From Peptococcaceae bacterium BRH_c23 (GTDB taxonomy: Bacteria; Bacillota_B; Desulfitobacteriia; Desulfitobacteriales; Desulfitobacteriaceae): a stretch of 12,847 nt of DNA. The first letter of the stretch is position 1. Every line of letters starts with the position of its first letter. Below are positions 1 through 7,280 of the stretch, in pieces. Under the pieces are notes generated by a model, which was not told the origin of the DNA, made no database searches, and saw only the letters and a program-made list of their open reading frames with translations. Both the position numbers and the translations under genes were made by a program. The stretch lies in assembly GCA_000961805.1 (NCBI GenBank), contig LADV01000178.1, positions 1 through 12,847 on the forward strand, written 5' to 3'.

Positions 1-1568
1 CCCTTCCCATTTGGTCGGGGTTCCTCGACGTCCATGAGTTGAGGACGACGCTTTAACGCCCACCATGGTGCCCGAACGAATGTATCTTGTAACAAGGCCC
101 GAATACGCAGCGGGGCTATCGGGCTTAAGTAGGGTACTCCGAAAGAACGAAGGCTTAGGAGGTGAATTAAGATCGCATAAAGACCCACAGCTACCCCAAA
201 AAAACCAAGAATACCAGCCAAAATCATTAGTGGGAATCGCATGAGCCGAACCGCAAGACTCAAATCGAAGGTAGGAATAGCATAACTAGACACAGCTGTC
301 AATCCAATGATGATAACCATCAGGGGGCTGACCAGGCCGGCCGTCACCGCTGCTTCGCCGATAATAAGTGCCCCGACAATCCCGATCGTCTGTCCAATCG
401 GCTTTGGTAAGCGGAGCCCTGCTTCCTGTAATATTTCTAAAGTAATCGTCATAGTTAAGGCCTCTAAAAGAGCCGGAAAGGGCACTCCTTCCCGACCTGC
501 AGATATACTCATCAAGAGATCTGTCGGTATAATTTCCTGATGAAACGTCGTCACTGCAATATAGACGCTAGGGGCTACAATGGCTACAAATGCTCCTACA
601 TACCGCACAAAGCGTGAAAGGATCGCAACCATGGCCCGTTGATAGTAGTCTTCATTCACATTTAAAAACTGTGTTAATACTGCTGGTACCACAAGTACTA
701 TGGGGGTTCCGTCGCAAATAATGCCCACTTTCCCTTCCAGTAGCTTTCCCGCCAAGACATCTGGACGCTCTGTAAAGGAGATTTGAGGAAAGGGAGAATA
801 AGGATTATCCTCAATCATTTCCTCGATATATCCATTCCCTAGCATGCCATCCATCTTAATGGAGCTCAGTCTCCTAAGAACTTCGGAAACGATATCTGGA
901 CTTGCTATTTTTTCAATATAGGTAACTACAAGATCCGTATTCGTCATTTCTCCAAGTTTTAAAGAGATTATCCTTAAGGAGGGATGTTTGATCTTGCGCC
1001 GCAAAAGTGAGGTATTAGTTCGAAGCGTTTCCGAAAATCCTTCACGTGGCCCTTTGACGATCGACTCCGTAATCGGTTCAGCAACGCCTCGACTTTCCCA
1101 TCCCCTGGCACCGATAACGATAGCCTCCGTCAAGTTGCCGAAAAAAATTACTGAATCACCCGAAAGAATAGCATCAATAGCATCTCCCATTTTGGATATT
1201 TTCTTAATTTCTAGGCCAGGGAGAAGACTCTGGAGTGTTTTATCCACAACATTTAATAAGGTCACTTGAGCTAATTCCGGATGTCCCGCCAAATCCACCA
1301 TGAGAGGTTTGAGAATAAATTGATCGAGTAGATTCTTATCAACCAGACCATCCACCGCCGCTAAAATACAGGGAATACGTTCTTTCCCTTGGAGGAAAAA
1401 CTCCCGGAACACGACATCGCTACTCTTGGATAAGATCTCCTTTATTGTTTGTCCAGATAAAGGCTTATTCAGCTCTTCGTCAAACGAATACGAGGGAGAC
1501 TTGCGTATCTGCTTATCTCCCTTCGGACGAATGGTAAGCTCTTTGATCATTTTCAGCCAACTGCCCAC
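1..1568 (-). CDS. GerA/SpoVAF-family spore germination protein (C-terminal end cut by window edge)
   Basis: Subunit A type of germinant receptor, expected in the spore inner membrane, where GerA-type complexes sense nutrients and trigger germination. I read the minus strand codon by codon from 1568 to base 1 and found 522 codons without a stop, so the gene is intact as far as it is visible. The soluble N-terminal half (about residues 1-285) contains DLVVTYIEKIASPDIV, the PFPQ segment near 259-262 and ICDGTPIVLVVPA at 284-296, all typical of the family. Hydrophobic segments follow at about 323-343, 390-424 and 445-472, then the family hallmark HLLSLRSFGVPYLSPIAPL and a basic tail (ALKRRPQ). 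Family members are about 480-540 residues, so little is missing. The start chosen is GTG at 1568, with AGGGGGAAG just upstream; ATG at 1550 is in frame but lacks such a site. Which germinant and which gerA paralogue cannot be told. No B or C subunit gene lies upstream; any partners would be beyond the left edge. Confidence 0.93.
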   Translation of the reverse strand, partial: MGSWLKMIKELTIRPKGDKQIRKSPSYSFDEELNKPLSGQTIKEILSKSSDVVFREFFLQGKERIPCILAAVDGLVDKNLLDQFILKPLMVDLAGHPELAQVTLLNVVDKTLQSLLPGLEIKKISKMGDAIDAILSGDSVIFFGNLTEAIVIGARGWESRGVAEPITESIVKGPREGFSETLRTNTSLLRRKIKHPSLRIISLKLGEMTNTDLVVTYIEKIASPDIVSEVLRRLSSIKMDGMLGNGYIEEMIEDNPYSPFPQISFTERPDVLAGKLLEGKVGIICDGTPIVLVVPAVLTQFLNVNEDYYQRAMVAILSRFVRYVGAFVAIVAPSVYIAVTTFHQEIIPTDLLMSISAGREGVPFPALLEALTMTITLEILQEAGLRLPKPIGQTIGIVGALIIGEAAVTAGLVSPLMVIIIGLTAVSSYAIPTFDLSLAVRLMRFPLMILAGILGFFGVAVGLYAILIHLLSLRSFGVPYLSPIAPLRIRALLQDTFVRAPWWALKRRPQLMDVEEPRPNGK

Positions 1569-1827
1569 GTTTCTTCCCCCTTATCTAGCTTATCTTGTCC
1601 GACAACAAGTTGATTAATGCGCCAATCCTTAGTTCGCTACTCTATTCAGCAGAAACAAACCCCTATCCCCAATTTTTTTAAATAAAAACCACAACAATCG
1701 ATATACACTAAAGGCGCTCCTTTAATATCATGGGATCTAATGTTCATATATTGAATTTGTCGGTCTCACTCCTTTAGCTTATAAGATGCTAAAATAGTGA
1801 CCCCTACTCTTGAATTTCTTCACAAAA
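1569..1827. other. Non-coding gap upstream of the GerA-family gene
   Basis: No gene is visible on either strand. The GerA ribosome binding site lies next to 1568. The gap should contain that gene's promoter, which in spore formers is usually forespore (sigma-G) dependent. I looked for a sigma-G-like pair on the minus strand and found no convincing one. A short TAAAGG/CCTTTA hairpin lies near 1709-1724 without a U-tract. Confidence 0.5.
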
Positions 1828-1873
1828 AATAGTGTAAAGGGAACTACCGTTAAATAGTTCCCCTTACACTATT
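1828..1873 (-). terminator. Strong Rho-independent terminator downstream of bofA
   Basis: A 19-nt arm (1828-1846) pairs with 1855-1873 with a single mismatch around an 8-nt loop. Read on the minus strand the stem is followed by ATTTTTTG, a proper U-tract, so it should end the bofA transcript. On the plus strand the following bases are only weakly T-rich. The GGGAACTA/TAGTTCCC core recurs in the hairpin at 6062-6098. Confidence 0.85.
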
Positions 1874-1921
1874 TGAGTATATTTTCTTTTGAATTCTAAT
1901 AATACTACCTAAAAAATAATG

Positions 1922-2176
1922 TTAAATTCCCAGCAACTGTAATACTGATAGTGCCATAACACCCGGAAATCCTAACAACCCGACAAGTAGGATTGTAAAG
2001 AAGTTAATAGGAACCTCTAACCCAAAGACACTTAAGAGAAAATTAATAAGCCAAAGTCCAACTATCCCACCTAGAATATGTATCATCACTTTGAGAAATA
2101 CCCGAGGTTTTCCTAAGGAAGAGCGCACAACAAAGGCTAATAAAATTATGAAGAGTCCTAAAAAAACAAAGGTCAT
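1922..2176 (-). CDS. bofA: BofA, inhibitor of pro-sigma-K processing
   Basis: Small integral membrane protein of 84 residues. In B. subtilis, BofA holds the sigma-K processing protease SpoIVFB inactive in the outer forespore membrane until the forespore signal arrives. The protein is almost wholly hydrophobic: a segment at about 2-17, a basic turn (RSSLGKPR), a second segment at about 30-52, and a hydrophobic C-terminus (57-82) with LLVGLLGFPGVMALSVLQ, which resembles the conserved BofA end. Length fits the family (about 85-90). The ATG at 2176 follows AAAGGAGG at a spacing of 6. In Bacillus bofA sits just after recR (with yaaL between); here a PFOR gene occupies that gap, and the synteny supports the call. 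An 18-bp palindrome lies immediately upstream of the ribosome binding site. The strong terminator at 1828-1873 closes the transcript. Confidence 0.9.
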   Translation of the reverse strand: MTFVFLGLFIILLAFVVRSSLGKPRVFLKVMIHILGGIVGLWLINFLLSVFGLEVPINFFTILLVGLLGFPGVMALSVLQLLGI

Positions 2177-2197
2177 GGAAATCCTCCTTTGCCTAAA

Positions 2198-2215
2198 GCA
2201 TAGTACATACTATGC
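2198..2215. promoter_or_regulatory. 18-bp perfect palindrome in the bofA leader
   Basis: GCATAGTA and TACTATGC arms flank a two-base centre. The site is 7 nt upstream of the AAAGGAGG of bofA (2183-2190). Its symmetry and place suggest a DNA-bound operator or an mRNA hairpin in the leader. No factor is assigned. The intervening sequence up to nifJ (2216-2370) shows no gene. Confidence 0.4.
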
Positions 2216-2304
2216 ACATAAGGACAAAGTAGAACAAAATATCAATCTCAATCTGATTTCATTCATCAGTGATACTACTTAAGCGGCAAGGAGTCCTCAT
2301 AGTA

Positions 2305-2330
2305 AAGAGAGCAGGCTAACCTGCTCTCTT
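2305..2330 (-). terminator. Hairpin downstream of nifJ, probable terminator
   Basis: A perfect 11-bp stem (AAGAGAGCAGG with CCTGCTCTCTT) around a CTAA loop, 41 nt after the PFOR stop codon. The U-tract on the minus strand is short (the stem end plus TTTACT), so termination may be incomplete and some read-through into bofA is possible. Confidence 0.6.
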
Positions 2331-2370
2331 CAACATCTTAATCTTTGCTACTTTTTTAATTTTTTATCTC

Positions 2371-5300
2371 TTAGTCCCACTTTTGATTGGCTAAACGCTT
2401 GTAGGATTCATAGCGTACCTTAGCGTATTTTTCAGCACCGACGAAAAGTTCCTCCGCACTATCCGGGAAGGTATTCAACAGGGAAGAGTAACGAACTTCG
2501 CCCATGATGAACTCACGGAAGGATGTGCTAGGTTCCTTAGAATCCAAGCTAAATGGATTCTTTCCTTGATCGATCAAATCTGGATTATAGTGATAGAGGT
2601 GCCAGTAACCAGAGTCAACCGCTTTCTTCTGCTCTTGGACACTCTTAGTCATACCAGCTTTAAGACCATGGTTGATACAAGGAGCATAGGCAATAATCAA
2701 AGAAGGTCCTTTATAGGCTTCAGCCTCTTTAATAATCTTAATGGTTTGAGCCATGTTAGCACCTAAGGCAATCTGCGCAACATAAACATATCCATAACTC
2801 ATCGCGATCATGCCTAGGTCTTTCTTTCGAATCTTTTTACCTGCTGCAGCAAATTTGGCTACTGCTGCTCGAGGAGTAGATTTTGAGGATTGTCCTCCAG
2901 TATTGGAGTAAACCTCAGTATCCATAACGAAGATATTTACATCGTCTCCAGAAGCTAGTACATGGTCTAAGCCACCAAATCCGATATCATAAGCCCAACC
3001 GTCCCCACCGAGGATCCATTGGGATTTTTTAATAAGGTGATCTTTCTTAGCAAAGATTTCCGCCAGGACCTTATTGTCTCCAACATAACTTCCAAGTCCA
3101 GCAAGGATCTTTGCAGTTGCAGCTTTAGAAGCGTCAGCATCATCCCAACCCGTCAGCCACTCTTGGAATGCTTCTTTCAACTCAGCACTTATCTCCATCT
3201 CGAGTGCTTGGTTCATCAAATCCACAAGTTTCTCACGTTGTTGACGAACGCCCAGGTACATACCATAGCCAAACTCGGCGTTGTCTTCGAACAAGGAGTT
3301 AGCCCAGCTTGGTCCTTTGCCTTCCTGATTAGTGGTATATGGAATTGAAGGAGCACTGCCACCCCAGATGGAGCTACAGCCGGTAGCATTGGAAATCATC
3401 ATGCGATCGCCATATAGCTGAGTAATAAGTTTAACGTAGGCAGTCTCACCGCAGCCTGGGCATGCACCGTTGAACTCTAGTAACGGTTGCGCAAACTGGC
3501 TACCTTTCACAGTTGTGACATCAAAGAGTTGGCTCTTATTTTTCAGGGTAACAGCAAACTCCCAGTTCTTGGTCTGTTGTTCCATCTGCTCAGCCGCTGG
3601 TTTCATGACCAGAGCTTTAACTTTGGCTGGGCAAACCTCAGCACAGTTTCCACATCCTGTGCAATCCAATGCACTTACTTGAACACGGAATTGCAGGCCC
3701 GTTACTTCTTTACCAATCGCCTTCTTACCCACGAAGGTTTCCGGAGCAGTCTTTGCTTCTTCTTCATTGATTAAGAACGGACGAATTGCTGCATGGGGAC
3801 AAACATAAGAACATTGATTACATTGGATACAATTGTCGATCTGCCATTCCGGTACGATAACACCAATCCCACGTTTTTCATAGCAAGAAGTTCCTACCGG
3901 GAAGGTTCCATCTTCACGTCCTAAGAACGTACTGACAGGAAGGCTATCTCCCTCTAGCGCATTCATCGGGCGCAGAATATTCGTTATGAAATCCGGTTCT
4001 TGAACAGCCGCGGCAGCCTGAGCTTGAGCGTTGTCTGGATTTTCCCAAGCGGCCGGAACTTCTACCTTGATAAGGGAAGATACGCCGAGATCAATCGCCG
4101 CAGTATTCATATCTACGATGTTTTGACCCTTTTTACCATAGGTTTTTACAACGGAAGCTTTTAAATAATCAACAGCCTCTTGGACAGGAATTACGTTGGC
4201 AAGTTTAAAGAAGGCTGCTTGCATGATCATGTTAATGCGGTTACCAAGACCAATTTTTCGGGCAATCGATACTGCATCGATGATATAGAAGTTAGCTTTG
4301 GTTTTGGCTAAAGCCTGTTTCATAGTAGCAGGAAGCTTTTCAGCCAGTTCTTCTGGGGTCCACTGGCAATTCAAGACAAAGTTGCCGCCTTGCTTGAGCC
4401 CTTTTAAGAGGTCATATTGGTAGACATAAGTTTGGTTATGGCAAGCTATATAGTTCGTGCCTGTCACATAATAAGGGGATTTAATTTGCTTTTTGCCAAA
4501 GCGAAGATGGGAAACCGTAATTCCGCCCGATTTCTTACTGTCGTATTGGAAATAAGCTTGAGCATAGAGCTTGGTGTGATCCCCAATAATCTTAATCGCT
4601 TGTTTATTAGCACCGACTGTACCATCAGCACCAAGACCCCAGAACTTACAGGAAATTGTCCCTTCTGGAGCAGTGTCAATGATTTCATCCTCTGCTAAGG
4701 ATTTATTAGTGACATCATCGATAATTCCAATCGTAAAGTCATGTCTTGGGCTTTCAGATTGAAGGTTTTTATAGACAGCCAGTACTTGGGATGGGGTCGT
4801 ATCTTTTGACCCTAAGCCATAACGGCCACCGACAACCACTGGTTTAAGATCGCTTGAATAGAAAATATCCTTTATATCTAGATATAGAGGTTCGCCCGTA
4901 GCACCGGGTTCTTTGGTACGGTCAAGAACCGCAATCTTTTTAACAGTAGGAGGCAAGACTTTAAAGAAGTAATCACTGGAGAACGGGCGATATAAGTGAA
5001 CCTTAACAACGCCAACCTTTTCCCCTTTGGCCACGAGATAGTCAATAGTCTCTTCAATCGTGTCACAGATCGAGCCCATGGCCACAATGACATACTCTGC
5101 ATCATCTGCACCATAGTATTGGAAAGGATGATATTCTCGGCCAGTGAGTTTCTTGTATTCTTGCATATAATGCTCAACCATGTCTGGAATGGCATCATAA
5201 AAACGATTCGAAGCTTCTCGACCTTGGAAGTAAACATCCGGATTTTGAGCCGTTCCACGAAGAACAGGACGTTCAGGATTTAAAGAACTGTCGCGGAAGG

Positions 5301-5901
5301 TTTGTACTGCGTCCATATCTAAAAGTTTAGCAACTTCTTCATATTCTGGAACTTCTATTTTTTGAATTTCATGAGAGGTCCGGAATCCATCAAAGAAATG
5401 AAGGAACGGTACTCTGGATTTAACCGTCGCTAAGTGAGCAATAAAGCCAAGGTCTAATGCTTCTTGCACATTATGAGATGAAAGCTGTGCAAAACCCGTT
5501 GCGCGCACGGACATAACGTCCTGATGGTCACCAAAGATGGATAAGGCATGCGTTGCTAAGGCCCGAGCGCTGACATGGAATACACATGGCAAGAGCTCTC
5601 CAGCAATTTTATACATGTTAGGAATCATCAAAAGTAAGCCTTGGGAAGCCGTATAGGTCGTAGTTAAAGCCCCTGCCTGAAGTGAACCATGCACTGCGCC
5701 AGCTGCTCCAGCCTCGGATTGCATCTCAACAACTTTAACTGTTTGCCCAAAAACGTTTTTCCTTCCATGAGCAGCCCATTCGTCAACTAATTCTGCCATT
5801 GTTGAAGAGGGAGTGATGGGGAAGATAGTGGCGACTTCCGTGAACGCATATGAGGCGTGCGCGGCCGCTTCGTTACCATCCATAGTTTTCATTTTGGCCA
5901 T
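2371..5901 (-). CDS. nifJ: Pyruvate:ferredoxin (flavodoxin) oxidoreductase, single-chain
   Basis: Cytoplasmic enzyme that converts pyruvate and CoA to acetyl-CoA and CO2, reducing ferredoxin or flavodoxin; it is the central pyruvate-cleaving step in anaerobes. The 1176-residue length fits the homodimeric one-chain PFOR family. All domains can be seen in order: the N-terminal pyrimidine-binding half (TIFPITPSSTMAELVDEWAA, then EMQSEAGAAGAVHG); the CoA/transketolase-like middle; two 4Fe-4S motifs, CIQCNQCSYVC at 691-701 and CTGCGNCAEVC at 747-757; and the thiamine-diphosphate domain with GACPGCGE at 812-819 (Cys814 and Cys817 are expected ligands of the proximal cluster) and GGDGWAYD at 965-972, where the Mg-TPP site is expected. 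The C-terminal extension typical of oxygen-tolerant single-chain PFORs is present and contains APCINHG. AGGAGGAG precedes ATG 5901. It lies between recR and bofA, a place where Bacillus has only yaaL. A TATACT at 5948-5953 (minus) could be its -10, but no good -35 is seen. No break or missing key residue was noticed. Confidence 0.97.
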   Translation of the reverse strand: MAKMKTMDGNEAAAHASYAFTEVATIFPITPSSTMAELVDEWAAHGRKNVFGQTVKVVEMQSEAGAAGAVHGSLQAGALTTTYTASQGLLLMIPNMYKIAGELLPCVFHVSARALATHALSIFGDHQDVMSVRATGFAQLSSHNVQEALDLGFIAHLATVKSRVPFLHFFDGFRTSHEIQKIEVPEYEEVAKLLDMDAVQTFRDSSLNPERPVLRGTAQNPDVYFQGREASNRFYDAIPDMVEHYMQEYKKLTGREYHPFQYYGADDAEYVIVAMGSICDTIEETIDYLVAKGEKVGVVKVHLYRPFSSDYFFKVLPPTVKKIAVLDRTKEPGATGEPLYLDIKDIFYSSDLKPVVVGGRYGLGSKDTTPSQVLAVYKNLQSESPRHDFTIGIIDDVTNKSLAEDEIIDTAPEGTISCKFWGLGADGTVGANKQAIKIIGDHTKLYAQAYFQYDSKKSGGITVSHLRFGKKQIKSPYYVTGTNYIACHNQTYVYQYDLLKGLKQGGNFVLNCQWTPEELAEKLPATMKQALAKTKANFYIIDAVSIARKIGLGNRINMIMQAAFFKLANVIPVQEAVDYLKASVVKTYGKKGQNIVDMNTAAIDLGVSSLIKVEVPAAWENPDNAQAQAAAAVQEPDFITNILRPMNALEGDSLPVSTFLGREDGTFPVGTSCYEKRGIGVIVPEWQIDNCIQCNQCSYVCPHAAIRPFLINEEEAKTAPETFVGKKAIGKEVTGLQFRVQVSALDCTGCGNCAEVCPAKVKALVMKPAAEQMEQQTKNWEFAVTLKNKSQLFDVTTVKGSQFAQPLLEFNGACPGCGETAYVKLITQLYGDRMMISNATGCSSIWGGSAPSIPYTTNQEGKGPSWANSLFEDNAEFGYGMYLGVRQQREKLVDLMNQALEMEISAELKEAFQEWLTGWDDADASKAATAKILAGLGSYVGDNKVLAEIFAKKDHLIKKSQWILGGDGWAYDIGFGGLDHVLASGDDVNIFVMDTEVYSNTGGQSSKSTPRAAVAKFAAAGKKIRKKDLGMIAMSYGYVYVAQIALGANMAQTIKIIKEAEAYKGPSLIIAYAPCINHGLKAGMTKSVQEQKKAVDSGYWHLYHYNPDLIDQGKNPFSLDSKEPSTSFREFIMGEVRYSSLLNTFPDSAEELFVGAEKYAKVRYESYKRLANQKWD

Positions 5902-6061
5902 AATTTTCTCCTCCTAATCATGTGATTAATTTAATTTTGGATCTCTAAGTATAAGTGCTCTATTTATGGCAACCCCAGATTCTATCCCCCAACATAGGTT
6001 AAGGGAAAAAGTTGGGAAAAAAAAGAAAGAATTTTTGTAAAATTACCATAAAAATAGACTG

Positions 6062-6098
6062 AGGGAACTAATTCAGGTATAAGCCCGAATAGTTCCCT
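6062..6098 (-). terminator. Terminator-like hairpin after recR
   Basis: AGGGAACTA (6062-6070) pairs with TAGTTCCCT (6090-6098); an inner ATTC/GAAT extends the stem with one bulged base. On the minus strand a CTATTTTTATGG tract follows after a few bases. It would end the dnaX-ybaB-recR transcript about 170 nt past the recR stop. The core sequence matches the terminator at 1828-1873. Confidence 0.6.
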
Positions 6099-6119
6099 TT
6101 CGACAACCTCAGTATACCC

Positions 6120-6148
6120 TTTAATTGTTATATCCGTCAACAATTAAA
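6120..6148. repeat. AT-rich inverted repeat between recR and nifJ
   Basis: TTTAATTGTT and AACAATTAAA form perfect 10-base arms around a 9-base centre. No U-tract follows on the minus strand, so it is not an obvious terminator. It could be an operator or an mRNA structure. Confidence 0.4.
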
Positions 6149-6271
6149 TTTATGGGTAAAATGCAATCTTCAAATTCCGAGCACCTAGGAAGTTTCAAAA
6201 TTATCAGATTCTTTATTAAGGTTCACTTCTAGGGAAACCTTTTTAATTACAGTTGTTAGCTTATATACTAG

Positions 6272-6868
6272 CTATAATTGTCGGCGACCTTCTAAAGCCC
6301 TGGCAATGGTCACCTCATCAGTATATTCTAGGTCTCCTCCTACAGGAAGACCATGGGCGATCCGAGATACTTTAATTCCCATTGGTTTTAGCAAGCGCGC
6401 TAAATAAAGAGCCGTCGCTTCCCCCTCAACGGTAGGGTTCATTGCCATAACCACTTCTTTTATTCCATCTAAACGTCTTAAGAGCTGTTTAACGGTCAAT
6501 TGCTCTGGACCAATTCCGTCCATTGGGGAGAGAACCCCGTGTAGCACATGATAACGTCCCTTGAATTCCTTAGTTTTCTCTAACGATACCACATCTCTTG
6601 GATGCTCAACTACACAAAGTGCGGTTTGATCTCTTTGTGGATTATGACAGAGCGCACACGGCTCTTGATCTGTAAAATTCGAACAAATAGAACACTTTTT
6701 GATATCACGATTTGCTACGACAATAGCTCGTGCTAAATCCTCGGAAACTAGGGGTTGTTGAAGTAAGTAAAAAGCAAGCCGTCCAGCCGTTTTGGGCCCA
6801 ATCCCCGGCAAACGCGCTAAGCTACTAATAAGATCCGCCAAGGGTTGTGGGTATTGTAAGAAATCCAT
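6272..6868 (-). CDS. recR: Recombination mediator protein RecR
   Basis: DNA-repair protein that works with RecO (and RecF) to load RecA on single-stranded DNA at gaps. Its 198 residues equal the usual family length. Visible features: helix-hairpin-helix LPGIGPKTAGRLAF at about 20-33; a four-cysteine zinc finger with C59, C62, C71 and C74; a Toprim domain beginning near 82 (LCVVEHPRDVVSLEKT); and the conserved C-terminal GLPVGGDLEYTDEVTIARALEGR. The ATG at 6868 follows AGGTGATCT, which overlaps the stop codon of ybaB (7-nt gap), a sign of translational coupling. It is the last gene of the dnaX-ybaB-recR unit, the same order as in B. subtilis. Confidence 0.97.
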   Translation of the reverse strand: MDFLQYPQPLADLISSLARLPGIGPKTAGRLAFYLLQQPLVSEDLARAIVVANRDIKKCSICSNFTDQEPCALCHNPQRDQTALCVVEHPRDVVSLEKTKEFKGRYHVLHGVLSPMDGIGPEQLTVKQLLRRLDGIKEVVMAMNPTVEGEATALYLARLLKPMGIKVSRIAHGLPVGGDLEYTDEVTIARALEGRRQL

Positions 6869-6875
6869 AGATCAC

Positions 6876-7223
6876 CTAGAACAATCCGGGGATCTTTAAA
6901 CCGCCGGTAAGTTTACCCATTTCTTGACTAGCCATTTCCTGAGCTTTCCTTAACCCTTCATTTAATGCCGCTTTGATAAGATCTTCCAGCATTTCAACAT
7001 CTTCAGGGTCAACTGCTTCAGGCTTGATTTTCAATTCGACCAATTCCATTTTCCCACTGACGACAACTTGAACCATCCCTCCGCCAGAAGAGGCATCCAC
7101 TGTTTTGGTCAGAAGTTCTTCCTGAACCTTCGCCATATCCTCTTGCATCTTTTGAGCTTGCTTGAGCATTTGGCTCATATTACCACCCATACCGCCACCG
7201 CCCATACCTTTAAAACCCGCCAT
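6876..7223 (-). CDS. YbaB/EbfC family nucleoid-associated DNA-binding protein
   Basis: Small dimeric DNA-binding protein of 115 residues, nearly always found between dnaX and recR. The N-terminus is rich in Gly and Met ([16 protein letters not shown]), followed by the helical [19 protein letters not shown] and the family core with [31 protein letters not shown] and [19 protein letters not shown] place the start at ATG 7223: an AGGAT ribosome binding site lies about 10 nt upstream, whereas the in-frame GTG at 7232 touches that site and is unlikely. It lies 57 nt after dnaX and 7 nt before recR. The precise role of the family is not settled; nucleoid organisation and recovery of stalled replication have been proposed. 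B. subtilis names this gene yaaK. Confidence 0.95.
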   Translation of the reverse strand: MAGFKGMGGGGMGGNMSQMLKQAQKMQEDMAKVQEELLTKTVDASSGGGMVQVVVSGKMELVELKIKPEAVDPEDVEMLEDLIKAALNEGLRKAQEMASQEMGKLTGGLKIPGLF

Positions 7224-7280
7224 TTTAAACACATCCTATCTTCGTTATTACTAGTATTATTCACTCGTTGCTCTTATCTA

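Larger units (their letters stand above)
5902..6271. other. Intergenic region between recR and nifJ
   Basis: No gene is visible. It holds, from recR towards nifJ, an AT-rich inverted repeat (6120-6148), a terminator-like hairpin (6062-6098), an A/T-rich stretch and a possible minus-strand -10 box TATACT at 5948-5953 without a clear -35. The hairpin suggests that nifJ is transcribed separately from dnaX-ybaB-recR. Confidence 0.55.

Noticed and set aside
988..1269. Plus-strand open frames within the GerA-family gene
   Set aside because: The minus strand is one uninterrupted GerA reading frame; these are antisense shadows.
3019..3348. Plus-strand open frames within nifJ, here and at 2566, 3470, 4417 and 4996
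   Set aside because: Antisense shadows of the PFOR coding sequence without ribosome binding sites.
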